Source of the DNA: Saccharospirillum impatiens DSM 12546
GTDB taxonomy: Bacteria > Pseudomonadota > Gammaproteobacteria > Pseudomonadales > Natronospirillaceae
DNA length: 64,000 bases
Assembly (NCBI RefSeq): GCF_000423605.1
Contig: NZ_AUIH01000014.1
Location: forward strand, 39,014-103,013
Reading direction: 5' to 3'
Made by a program: the position numbers and the translations under genes. This document shows, in pieces, positions 22,016 to 30,183 of this stretch. The notes beneath the pieces were generated by a model. That model saw nothing but the letters and a program-made list of their open reading frames with translations. It was not told where the DNA came from and did not search any database. Within the stretch, counting starts at the first letter, position 1, and every line of letters begins with the position of its first letter.

Positions 22016-22131
22016 GCCGGGCACCGGTGGATGCCTCTGCGGGGGTCGGCGTTGATCCTTCCATGGAGCCTAGGCCGCAACATCCATGTTGCGGACTACC
22101 CCCGCAGAGGCATCCACCGGCACCCGTCGCT
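22016..22131. repeat. Long palindromic element E3 (inverted orientation)
   Basis: Same family as E1 and E2, reading on the minus strand. Arms CCGGTGGATGCCTCTGCGGG (from 22024) and CCCGCAGAGGCATCCACCGG (ending 22120) pair perfectly over 20 bases. The core hairpin (minus strand CCGCAAC-ATGGAT-GTTGCGG) and CCTAGGCTCCATGGA are intact. In the arms E2's CTGTGGGG/CCCCACAG is CTGCGGGG/CCCCGCAG here: a paired change. Confidence 0.82.
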
Positions 22132-22200
22132 AGTCTTTACTGCCATCATCGAAGTCAGTCCCTAATTGGCTAACGGTCGTCCATGACAGCATTGAGATTA

Positions 22201-22408
22201 GTGTCAGGTGCCGGGTGTACCTGTCCGGGGAAGTCTGAGGCATGGACTAAAACGCCAGGAGCGTTTTAGCATGAGCGCAGCGAGCCCGAAGGGAGAATCC
22301 CATGGAGGGGATTCTTATCCCGAAGCCTAGCCCCCATGGACGGGTTTACGGCGAGCGATGTGTCGCACCACCCGGAAAAGTGCACCCGGTGCCTGACACG
22401 GACTCCTG
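22201..22408. repeat. Long palindromic element E4 (larger variant with two extra hairpins)
   Basis: Terminal arms GTGTCAGGTGCCGGGTGTAC (22201-22220) and GTGCACCCGGTGCCTGACAC (22380-22399) pair at 18 of 20 positions. The interior is longer than in E1-E3 and holds two perfect small hairpins: CTAAAACGC/GCGTTTTAG (22247-22269) and AGAATCCC/GGGATTCT (22294-22315). The family box reappears as CCTAGCCCCCATGGACGGG and TTTACGGCGA near 22326-22354. Right flank CGGACTCCTG (22399-22408) matches that of E2. It ends about 70 bases beyond the adh stop. Confidence 0.78.
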
Positions 22409-22478
22409 GCAACACACTAAAACTAACCTCCGGAACTTGAAGCCCGAAGGGCCAAGTACTCCAACAGGAGGCCTGAGG

Positions 22479-23651
22479 TCACAACCGACCATGAACCGCC
22501 TTGCGAAATACCTCAGTCAGCACCGCCGCATTCAGCGGTTGTGGGTTGCCACCGGCAGAGGGGTCAACGGCGGCCAGACGGCCCACTTCGTCGGCTTGAT
22601 CGTCGGGAACATCGATATCGGCCAGCGTATGGGGAATACCCAGCTCGCGCCTGAAGTCCAGCACCCACTGCAGCAGAGCGTCGAAGGAGGTGTCTTGCAG
22701 GCCCACAGCCTGAGCCACAGGCACCATTCGATGCTCGATGCTGGCGCGGTTGTGTACCATGATGTACGGCAGTACCACGGCGTTGGTCAGGCCGTGGTGG
22801 GTGTTGTACATCGCGCCGACCGCGTGGGAAATGGCGTGCACGCCCCCCAGGCCTTTCTGAAAGGCGATGGCCCCCATGCTGGCGGCGGTGAGCATTTTGG
22901 TGCGGGCTTCCAGGTTGTTGCCGTCTTTATAGGCAACCGGAAGCGATGCCGCCACAAGGCGCATGCCTTCCAGCGCGATGCCCCCGCAGATCGGGTGAAA
23001 CCCGGGCGCGCAGTAAGCTTCGAAGCTGTGGATAAAGGCGTCCAGTCCGGTTGCGGCAGTGATGTGGGGCGGCAAAGCCGTGGTGACTTTGGGGTCCAGT
23101 ATCACCGCGACGGGCAGCATTTTCGGGTGAAAGACGATGATTTTACGGTGTTCGGCCTCGTTGGCAATGACCGAGGCGCGGCCCACTTCCGAGCCGGTAC
23201 CGGCGGTTGTGGGAATGGCGATGACCGGGGCGATGCCTGCCGCGTCGGCGCGGGTCCAGTAATCGCCGATGTCTTCAAAATCCCAGATCGGCCGGGTCTG
23301 GCCCGACATGAAGGCGATGGCCTTGCCCACATCCAGCCCGCTGCCACCACCGAGCGCGACGACACTGTCGTGCCCGCCGCTGCGATAGACGTCAACACCC
23401 GCCTCAACCATGGGCCCGGTCGGGTTGCCTTCGACCTCGGCAAACAGGGCCGCTTTTAAGCCCGCCGACGTCAACGCCACCAGGGTGTCGGTCACCATGG
23501 GCAGGCTGGCCAGGCCGCGATCGGTCACCAGCAAGGGGGCTTTGAATCCCAGTTCCTGACACAGAGCCGGTAATTCCTTCAGTCGGTCCGGCCCAACCAG
23601 AATGCGGTTGGGCATGCCCCAGTTGGCGATTAACGATGTTTCGGTGGTCAT
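22479..23651 (-). CDS. Iron-containing alcohol dehydrogenase (group III)
   Basis: NAD(P)-dependent alcohol/aldehyde oxidoreductase, 390 residues. NAD-binding GGGSGLDVGKAIAF (about 98-111); metal ligands in GLDAFIHSFEAY (Asp and His) and GVHAISHAVGAMYNTHHGL (two His). Strong GGAGG ribosome site. Three bases after the aldehyde dehydrogenase stop, so clearly co-transcribed; last gene of the catabolic operon. Probable job: interconversion of an alcohol and aldehyde formed from the amine or amino-acid substrate; the exact substrate is not predictable. Confidence 0.92.
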   Translation of the reverse strand: MTTETSLIANWGMPNRILVGPDRLKELPALCQELGFKAPLLVTDRGLASLPMVTDTLVALTSAGLKAALFAEVEGNPTGPMVEAGVDVYRSGGHDSVVALGGGSGLDVGKAIAFMSGQTRPIWDFEDIGDYWTRADAAGIAPVIAIPTTAGTGSEVGRASVIANEAEHRKIIVFHPKMLPVAVILDPKVTTALPPHITAATGLDAFIHSFEAYCAPGFHPICGGIALEGMRLVAASLPVAYKDGNNLEARTKMLTAASMGAIAFQKGLGGVHAISHAVGAMYNTHHGLTNAVVLPYIMVHNRASIEHRMVPVAQAVGLQDTSFDALLQWVLDFRRELGIPHTLADIDVPDDQADEVGRLAAVDPSAGGNPQPLNAAVLTEVFRKAVHGRL

Positions 23652-23654
23652 GGG

Positions 23655-25058
23655 TTAGCCTCCGCTGGGCAGTCGTAAGTGAAAACTCTTGGGTTGGGTC
23701 AGGGCGTCGTAACCGATCTCGGACAGAGACGCGCCCCGGCCTGTATGCTTGACACCGGTCCAGGCCAGAGCCGGGTCGAGCACGTCGCACCGGTTCATGA
23801 ACAGGGTGCCGGTCTGGACATCGCGCCCGAGGCGTTCGGCGGCGTCCAGATCCCGCGTCCAGATCGAGGCGGTGAGTCCAAACTCACTGTCGTTCATCAG
23901 CTGAATCGCTTCTTCATCCGACGCGACCGGCATGATGCCGACCACCGGGCCAAAGCTCTCTTCGGTCATCACGCGCATGCTGTGATCGACCCCGGTCAGA
24001 ATCTGCGGAGCCAAATAAGCGGTACCCGGCTGGTCTGCGGGGAACTCCCCGGGCTGAATCAGCGCCGTGGCGCCGGCTTTGACCGCGTCGGCTATCTGGC
24101 CGCGCACGAAGTCAGCAGCCGAGGCTTTGACCAGAGGGCCCAGCGTGGTCGTTTTTTGCAACGGATCGCCGAGCACCAGCTTGCGGGTCTCAGCGACCAG
24201 CGCGTCGACAAACTCCTGGTAGACATCCTGATGCACATAGATGCGCTCCACCGAGCAACAGCTCTGGCCGCTGTTGAAGAAAACACCGTCAGCCAGGTTA
24301 ACGGCGGCATCAGCGATATCGACGTCGGCGCGCACATAGGCCGGGTCTTTGCCGCCCAGTTCCAGCGCGGTGCCGGCAAACTGTCCGCTTTTGGCAATGG
24401 CCTGCTGAATACTCTGACCGCCCCGCACCGAGCCGGTAAAACTGACAAAGCGGATCGCCGGTTCTTGCAGAATAGAGGCCGTGGTGTCGTGGCTCAATGT
24501 GACCGCCTGAAACACGCCTTCGGGCAAACCAGCCTGCGCCAGAACCCGTTGCAACCGTTCGGCACATAACAGCGTTTGCTGAGCATGTTTAAGCAGCACA
24601 GCGTTGCCAGCCGCGAGCGCCGGCCACACCGTATTGACCGCCGTCATATAGGGAAAATTCCAGGGCGCAATGGTCAGCACCACACCCACAGGATCTCGAC
24701 GAATATAGCGTTTGAAACCGGGCTTGTCAGGCATGTCCAGATCCGCCAGCGAACGCGGCGCGATAGCCTGCATGTAACGGGCCCGCTCGGCAAAACCATT
24801 GACTTCACCGCCCCCCTGGCTAATTGGTCGGCCCATCTGCCAGGCGAGCTCTTCAGACAGTTCGTCGCGTTGCTCGTCAAGCAGTTCAACCGCCCGCTCC
24901 AGAATGTTCACCCGCTCTGGCAGCGGGGTAGCTTGCCATTGACGCTGTGCAGCCGAGGCCCGCTTGACCGCCTCTCTAGCTTCAGCCTCGCTCAAATACG
25001 GCCGCTCCGCGTATTGGGTGGCGTTTACCGGGCTGATGATTGTTGCCATCTCAGTCAT
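23655..25058 (-). CDS. NAD(P)-dependent aldehyde dehydrogenase
   Basis: 467 residues, standard ALDH fold. Conserved ALELGGKDPAYV carries the general-base glutamate, FNSGQSCCSVERIYV the catalytic cysteine, and TEESFGPVVGI is the NAD-site loop. N-terminal NFPYMTAVNTVWPALAAGN is typical. Ribosome site CAGGA precedes ATG. Resembles succinate-semialdehyde and related medium-chain ALDHs. Element E5 separates it from the upstream glutamine synthetase gene, so either the operon is read through E5 or a second promoter lies there. Confidence 0.93.
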   Translation of the reverse strand: MTEMATIISPVNATQYAERPYLSEAEAREAVKRASAAQRQWQATPLPERVNILERAVELLDEQRDELSEELAWQMGRPISQGGGEVNGFAERARYMQAIAPRSLADLDMPDKPGFKRYIRRDPVGVVLTIAPWNFPYMTAVNTVWPALAAGNAVLLKHAQQTLLCAERLQRVLAQAGLPEGVFQAVTLSHDTTASILQEPAIRFVSFTGSVRGGQSIQQAIAKSGQFAGTALELGGKDPAYVRADVDIADAAVNLADGVFFNSGQSCCSVERIYVHQDVYQEFVDALVAETRKLVLGDPLQKTTTLGPLVKASAADFVRGQIADAVKAGATALIQPGEFPADQPGTAYLAPQILTGVDHSMRVMTEESFGPVVGIMPVASDEEAIQLMNDSEFGLTASIWTRDLDAAERLGRDVQTGTLFMNRCDVLDPALAWTGVKHTGRGASLSEIGYDALTQPKSFHLRLPSGG

Positions 25059-25098
25059 TCTTGGGTTCCTGTTAAGTGTTCGAGTGCAGCTCGTGTCA

Positions 25099-25305
25099 TG
25101 AGTTAGAAATTCGCGCCCAGTAAGCTACGGACTATCCAAGGACTACCGGGTACGCCTGGTGGAGGTCGTGAGATCGCAGGGATGCGATCTTCGAGCCCCC
25201 ATGGATGGGTTCACGGCGTACCTCCAGCAGGCGTACGCGGTGGTCCGATTGGCACTGTTTAAACAGAAGCCTCCTACACACATTGCCCAGCGAATTTCTA
25301 ACTCA
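25099..25305. repeat. Long palindromic element E5 inside the catabolic cluster
   Basis: Perfect 16-base terminal inverted repeat TGAGTTAGAAATTCGC (25099-25114) / GCGAATTTCTAACTCA (25290-25305). A second arm pair, GGACTACCGGGTACGCCTGG.. (from 25139) and its partner ending at 25247, pairs at most positions. Core hairpin AGATCGCA-GGGA-TGCGATCT (25171-25190) has a GNRA-type loop; the family box is reduced to GAGCCCCCATGGATGGGTT then CACGGCG. It fills the gap between ALDH and GS genes. Confidence 0.78.
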
Positions 25306-25321
25306 GGACACAGGCAACGGG

Positions 25322-26692
25322 TTAAATAATTTCGAAATACCTCTGCAATTCCCAATCGGTAATGGCCTTTCTGAATTCGCGCTCTTCCCATTCGCGGGTA
25401 GCCGCATAGTGATCAACGAAGGCATCGCCGAATAATTCGCGCGCGGCTTTTGACGCACGCAAGCGACCGGCGGCGTCCATCAACGTCACAGGAAGTGTTC
25501 GTTCGGGTGAAAACTCAACATCATAAGCCGTACCCGCAATCGGAGCGTCTGGTTCTATCTGATTCTCGATACCCCACAAGCCCGACGCAAGCGCTGCAGC
25601 CAGTGCAATGTAGGGGTTAATGTCAGCCGCTGAAATTCGGTACTCAACCCGTTGCGACTTGGGCGAACCAGGAATGGCCCGCAGCGCGCAGGTGCGGTTT
25701 TCAATACCCCAACTGGCCGAAGTCGGTGCCCAGGCACCGGGAATCAGACGGGTGTAACTGTTGACGGTGCAGGCGATCATCGCCAGGAATTCCGGCATCA
25801 GTGCCTGCTGGCCACCAATGAAATGGCGCATGGTTTCGGACATATTGTGTTCGCCGCCAGCTTCATCGTAGAAGGCGGAACTTCCGTCTTTGTTAAACAG
25901 CGAGACGTGCATGTGGCCGCTCTGGCCCGGATAGTCGGCGGACCATTTGGCCATGAAGGTCGCCATCATCCCATTGCGCTGGGCATAGACCTTGGTGAAG
26001 GTCTTAAACAGCGCAGCCTTGTCGGCCGCGTTCAGCGCGGAATCGACCGCCAGGGCAGCTTCCAGAACGCCGGGCCCAGTCTCGGTGTGAAAGCCTTCAA
26101 CGGGGGTATCCATGGCGTTACAGTAGTCCATGAAATCGTTGTAGAACTCGGCCATGACCGAGCTGCGCAACACCGAATAGCCGAAAAAGCCCGGAGTGAT
26201 GCTGTTCATATGCTGATAGTGTTTATCGCGCACCGTCTTGGGGGTTTCTTCAAACAGAAAGAATTCAAATTCACAGGCAGCCAGCGCACTGAACCCCAGG
26301 CTGTCCGCTCGCGCCAACACCCGGCGCAGCAAACCGCGCGGGCAGATGGATTCGGCAGGCCCGGTAAACTCACACAGGAAAAACAGCGTATCGCCTTCGC
26401 TGGGGATCTCCCGGCAACTGTCGGGAATGATGTTTACCCAGGCATCGGGGTAGGCCGTATGCCAGCCGGTGTAATCGACGTTGTCGTAGAGTTGGTCGTT
26501 GCTGTCCCAGCCCAGCACCACATCGCAAAAGCCAAAGCCGCCCTCCAGTGCCGACAGGAATTTGCTGCGGCTCATGTACTTTCCACGCAACACGCCGTCG
26601 ATATCAAACACGCCCACCTTTACCTGGCTGGCATTGCGCTCTTCAATGATGGCTTTGACATCGGCTTTGGTTGTTACGTCTCTGGGATGCAT
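25322..26692 (-). CDS. Glutamine synthetase family protein (PuuA/GlnT-type gamma-glutamyl amine ligase)
   Basis: ATP-dependent ligase of the glutamine synthetase fold, 456 residues. N-terminal beta-grasp segment VGVFDIDGVLRGKYMSRSKF, the catalytic CEFEFFLFEETP (metal Glu residues), GHMHVSLFN and NSYTRLIPGAWAPTSASWGIEN followed by the arginine-rich segment are visible. The DIDGVLRGK start and neighbours (ALDH, oxidase) fit the subgroup that glutamylates amines for catabolism rather than housekeeping GlnA. Ribosome site AAGGAG. Which amine is used is unknown. Housekeeping nitrogen assimilation is unlikely because no glnL/glnG-type regulators are adjacent. Confidence 0.88.
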   Translation of the reverse strand: MHPRDVTTKADVKAIIEERNASQVKVGVFDIDGVLRGKYMSRSKFLSALEGGFGFCDVVLGWDSNDQLYDNVDYTGWHTAYPDAWVNIIPDSCREIPSEGDTLFFLCEFTGPAESICPRGLLRRVLARADSLGFSALAACEFEFFLFEETPKTVRDKHYQHMNSITPGFFGYSVLRSSVMAEFYNDFMDYCNAMDTPVEGFHTETGPGVLEAALAVDSALNAADKAALFKTFTKVYAQRNGMMATFMAKWSADYPGQSGHMHVSLFNKDGSSAFYDEAGGEHNMSETMRHFIGGQQALMPEFLAMIACTVNSYTRLIPGAWAPTSASWGIENRTCALRAIPGSPKSQRVEYRISAADINPYIALAAALASGLWGIENQIEPDAPIAGTAYDVEFSPERTLPVTLMDAAGRLRASKAARELFGDAFVDHYAATREWEEREFRKAITDWELQRYFEII

Positions 26693-26803
26693 CGCAAAAC
26701 TCCTTTTAAGGGTCTATAGGTATACCTTGCCAACACAGAGGTGTCATCGTCCAAATGAAAAAAAACTGGCCGAACCGGCGGTTCAGGGTAGAACCGGGCT
26801 TGG

Positions 26804-28078
26804 TTAGCCAAATCGCCCGGGGTGAAACGCGTCCAGCTCGACCGCCGGTTGTTCACCGTCAACCAGTTGGCCGACAATGTAGGCACTCCCGGCCGACAAC
26901 GTCCAGCCGAAGGTGCCATGTGCGGTATTGATGAACAGATTGTCAGCCGGGCCTTTACCGATCGCCGGTGGGCCGTCTGGCGTCATCGGTCGAAAGCCAG
27001 CCCAGGCGTCGGCGGTCTCCAGGTCTGCCGCGCCAGGGAAACGCAGAGCAATCGCCCGTTTCAGCGTCTGCAGGCGGCGGGCCGGAATATCGCGGTTAAA
27101 ATCCGCCAGTTCGACAAAACCGGTCACCCTCAGTCGATCATTCAATCGGGTCGCCACAACCTTGAACTGATCGTCGATAACGGTTGATTGCGGTGCCTTG
27201 TCCGGGTTGGTCAGCGCGGCCGTCAGCGAGTAGCCCTTAACCGGATACAGCGACAGTTTCAGCCCAAACTGCCTGGCGATCTGCGCAGACCCGGTACCGG
27301 CACAGAGCACGAAGGCATCAGCCTCCAATTGCTCCATGGCACCAGGTTCATTGGCACGGTTGAGTGTTAGGGCTGTCGGTCTACCCGCCCTGGTGGTGAC
27401 GCCCGCCACCGACTGTCCGTAATGAAAAATTACGCCCTGTTCGGCACATACCTCAGCCAGCGCCCGGGTAAACTGAAGACAGTCACCGGTACCATCGTCG
27501 GCCACCCGCAAAGCGCCTAATATGGGGGGATTACGAGCCAGGCCCGGCTCGACCGAATACACCTCGTCGGGTTCCAGCATGCGGTGTTCAATACCCAGGC
27601 GTTGTAACAGCGCCGCGTTCTCCCGCAAGCCTTGCTGACTTTTAGCGTTGCTGGCCAGCTCCATCAGCCCATGGTGACCGCCGCAGAAGTCGAAGGGGTG
27701 TTTCTGCTCAAGGTCGATAAAACATTCCCGACTGAACGCTGCCAGCTTCAGCATGGCCACTTTGTTGGCCTCGAACAAACCGGGCTGGCGGGCAAAACGC
27801 CAGGTATCCCAGAGGAACTTGAGCGTCGCCAGCGACGGGGGTTGCTTCATTTTCAGCGGGCCATCGGCCGATAACAGCCAGGGCAGCGCCTTGCCGATCA
27901 TTGCCGGTGATGCCCAGGGATAGACATAGCCGTAGCTGCGCTGGCCGGCGTTGGCTTTGCTGGTTTCCATTCCTGCTGACGACTGGGGATCAATCACACT
28001 GACAGTATGGCCGCGCTGGCGCAGAACCCAGGCCGTGGTCACGCCGACTACGCCCGCTCCAATCACCGCTATATGCAT
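26804..28078 (-). CDS. DadA-like FAD-dependent D-amino acid dehydrogenase / amine oxidoreductase
   Basis: 424 residues of the DAO superfamily. N-terminal dinucleotide fold IAVIGAGVVGVTTAWVLRQRG, the DadA-type stretch TSKANAGQRSYGYVYPWASP, and C-terminal GFRPMTPDGPPAIG and NTAHGTFGWTLSAGSA match DadA proteins. Oxidatively deaminates an amino acid or secondary amine and passes electrons to the respiratory chain. Starts three bases after the ornithine-cyclodeaminase-like stop. No DadX racemase is next to it. Confidence 0.9.
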   Translation of the reverse strand: MHIAVIGAGVVGVTTAWVLRQRGHTVSVIDPQSSAGMETSKANAGQRSYGYVYPWASPAMIGKALPWLLSADGPLKMKQPPSLATLKFLWDTWRFARQPGLFEANKVAMLKLAAFSRECFIDLEQKHPFDFCGGHHGLMELASNAKSQQGLRENAALLQRLGIEHRMLEPDEVYSVEPGLARNPPILGALRVADDGTGDCLQFTRALAEVCAEQGVIFHYGQSVAGVTTRAGRPTALTLNRANEPGAMEQLEADAFVLCAGTGSAQIARQFGLKLSLYPVKGYSLTAALTNPDKAPQSTVIDDQFKVVATRLNDRLRVTGFVELADFNRDIPARRLQTLKRAIALRFPGAADLETADAWAGFRPMTPDGPPAIGKGPADNLFINTAHGTFGWTLSAGSAYIVGQLVDGEQPAVELDAFHPGRFG

Positions 28079-28081
28079 GCG

Positions 28082-29023
28082 TCAGGCTCCCACTGTGAAC
28101 TGTTGCCAGACTTCAATGGCAGCGGCCAGATCTTCAAGCGACGCGCCGACCGATTTGAATACCGTGATGTCGTCACCATGGCGGCGGCCCGGCTTGTCAC
28201 CGCGCAGCAGCTCAGCCAGTTCAGCACGCACATCGGCAAAGGTAAAATCGCTTTCCTCAATCGCCTGCAGAAGGTCACCTGCCTCGCCCCGGGCGCCCGC
28301 GTAGGTATCGACGAACACGTCACCGCGCATCATTGCCACACTGTCGGCTTCGCGCATGGTGGGGCGGAATGCGCCGACCAGATCCAGGTGGGCACCCGGC
28401 TTAAGCCAATCGCCTTTCACCAGTGGCTCGGTCGATAGCGTGGCGCAGCTGATGATATCGGCCTGGCCCACACTGTCAGCAAGGTCGGTGACAACAGCGG
28501 TGTCAAAACGGTCTGCATACTGACTGGCCAGTGCCGCTGCCTTGGCCGGGTCGCGGCCCCAAACCTGAACCGTGCGAATCGGGCGAACGCTGGCATGAGC
28601 CTCAATCAACATGGGCGCCAGCTTGCCCGTACCCAACACGACCAGGGTGCTGGCATCCGGATGGGCCAGTTCACGCGCGGCCAGGGCAGACGCCGCTGCG
28701 GTGCGACGGCGCGTCAGTTCGCTGCCATCGATGCAGGCCAAGGGCTGACCGTTATCGCCATTGCTGAGCAGATAAACACCGGCAATGGCCGGCAAACCCG
28801 CGGCCGCGTTTTGCGGATACACATTCACCATCTTCACACCGACGAAACCGTCTGTTTGCCAGGCGGGCATCAGCAACATGGTGGCTTCGCCATCCTTGCG
28901 GTGCATGGCGTGATGATGGCGAGGCGGCGCTTCGACACCGGCGACAAAAGCATCGGCTATGCGATCAACCAGCGCTGGCCAGGCCAGCAATCGGGCGACT
29001 TGCTCACTGTTTATGATCTGCAT
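28082..29023 (-). CDS. Ornithine cyclodeaminase / mu-crystallin family protein
   Basis: 313 residues, NAD(P)-binding OCD-type fold. Family signatures: N-terminal INSEQVARLLAWPALV, GIDGSELTRRRTAAASALAARELA-type segment (ACIDGSELTRRRTAAASALA), the Rossmann motif VLGTGKLAPMLIEAH, and HLDLVGAFRPTMREAD. Members include ornithine cyclodeaminase, alanine dehydrogenase and imine reductases (ketimine or pyrroline-2-carboxylate), so specificity is open. First structural gene of the operon; GGAG site eight bases before ATG. Confidence 0.9.
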   Translation of the reverse strand: MQIINSEQVARLLAWPALVDRIADAFVAGVEAPPRHHHAMHRKDGEATMLLMPAWQTDGFVGVKMVNVYPQNAAAGLPAIAGVYLLSNGDNGQPLACIDGSELTRRRTAAASALAARELAHPDASTLVVLGTGKLAPMLIEAHASVRPIRTVQVWGRDPAKAAALASQYADRFDTAVVTDLADSVGQADIISCATLSTEPLVKGDWLKPGAHLDLVGAFRPTMREADSVAMMRGDVFVDTYAGARGEAGDLLQAIEESDFTFADVRAELAELLRGDKPGRRHGDDITVFKSVGASLEDLAAAIEVWQQFTVGA

Positions 29024-29067
29024 GGTGTTGTCTCCAATCGGTAAACCTGATTCAGGGGTAGCCGGGT

Positions 29068-29096
29068 GTTATCAGGGGCTGACATTCAAACGTCAA
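29068..29096 (-). promoter_or_regulatory. Candidate promoter of the amine/amino-acid catabolic operon
   Basis: Minus strand TTGACG (29091-29096), 17-base spacer, GATAAC (29068-29073), about 45 bases before the first gene's ATG. Matches are five of six and four of six. The adjacent AraC-type regulator is the obvious candidate controller, but no repeated operator half-sites could be identified by eye. Confidence 0.5.
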
Positions 29097-29226
29097 TACC
29101 CGGCTGTAATGCCGAGCCACCGGCGCGGTCAGTCCTGACAACATAAGACCAATGCGCCGACAATGCTTGCCCTGAACTGAGCATTTTTTGCCCGAAACCC
29201 GGAAAACAGGCCTACCAGACGAGAAA

Positions 29227-30072
29227 TTAACCGCGAGATTGGGAAGGCGATACGCCAAATTGGCGCCGGAATGCGCGCGAAAAACTGCCCTGATCCCGAA
29301 ACCCAACCCGCTCGGCCACGCGTGCCAGCGCCAGGGACGTATCCGTCACCAGACGGTATGCAGCCTGCAGACGCCGCTGCTGCACATAAGACAGCGGCGT
29401 CTGCCCGGTTACCTCGCGAAAACAGCTGTGAAAGTGCCCAGGGCTGAGCGCACACAGGCCCGACAATGACTCCACCGTAATCTGATCAGCCAGGTGGAGA
29501 TCGATAAAGCGGTCGATGCGGGTCAGGTCTATTCGATCCCGGCCTTTCAAGCGATGCTGACTGTTCAACGTATGAGGCGGCAGGTCGGTAGAAAACAATT
29601 GATGATACAACGCCCGAAGCAGCAAACTTGCGATGCTGGTTTGCAGGTGAGGCGTGTGTTCCACCTGGTTCATCAAGCTGCGAGCAAGGTCCTGCAACTG
29701 AGCGGAAACCGGGTAAAACCGGGGCGCCGCAAACAATCGTTCAAGCTCATCACTGAACACCAGGGTGGCGAGACTGGCCTGAGGGATGTCCAACACCAGC
29801 GTTCGATTGGCGCCGTCACCGACGTAGTCGTGATGATAGGTTGAGGGAATCAGGCACCCACACGTTTTGGTGATTTGGTCTTCCTGATGTTCGATCCGCA
29901 GGTTCGTCACACCCGACGTCGCCAGAATCAGCTGATGATGGGCATGCGCGTGTGAGACGTGTTGTCGGGTCAGTGTGGCTGCCCGTAATTGTAAAAACGC
30001 CATCTCTGCCATGCGCTCCTGATCGGTAACGGTTTTCATCATACGAGGCTGGGCCAGCGTTGCAAGCGTCAC
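29227..30072 (-). CDS. AraC-family transcriptional regulator
   Basis: 281 residues. N-terminal His-rich cupin-like segment (RQHVSHAHAHHQLILATSG) and a C-terminal double HTH: SLSGLCALSPGHFHSCFREVTGQTPLSYVQQRRL and VAERVGFRDQGSFSRAFRRQFGVSP. Located upstream of, and in the same direction as, the OCD-DadA-GS-ALDH-ADH genes, so it probably controls that operon. ATGs at residues 11 and 12 are alternative starts. Confidence 0.9.
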   Translation of the reverse strand: MTLATLAQPRMMKTVTDQERMAEMAFLQLRAATLTRQHVSHAHAHHQLILATSGVTNLRIEHQEDQITKTCGCLIPSTYHHDYVGDGANRTLVLDIPQASLATLVFSDELERLFAAPRFYPVSAQLQDLARSLMNQVEHTPHLQTSIASLLLRALYHQLFSTDLPPHTLNSQHRLKGRDRIDLTRIDRFIDLHLADQITVESLSGLCALSPGHFHSCFREVTGQTPLSYVQQRRLQAAYRLVTDTSLALARVAERVGFRDQGSFSRAFRRQFGVSPSQSRG

Positions 30073-30183
30073 TGCTTTGACGGTTTTATCCGATTTTCGG
30101 CGAATTTAATCGCCAGACTGGCTTGCGCCGGGACACCTGTGTCTATACTCCACCATACCCATCGTTGTTAGGAGAACGCTGAC

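Noticed and set aside
22302..23459. 385-codon plus-strand frame opposite the iron alcohol dehydrogenase gene
   Set aside because: It is the antisense of a clear enzyme gene, and its first part runs through element E4; no motif or ribosome site.
25652..26719. 355-codon plus-strand frame opposite the glutamine synthetase gene
   Set aside because: Antisense of a well-conserved gene; composition follows that of the real gene's reverse strand.
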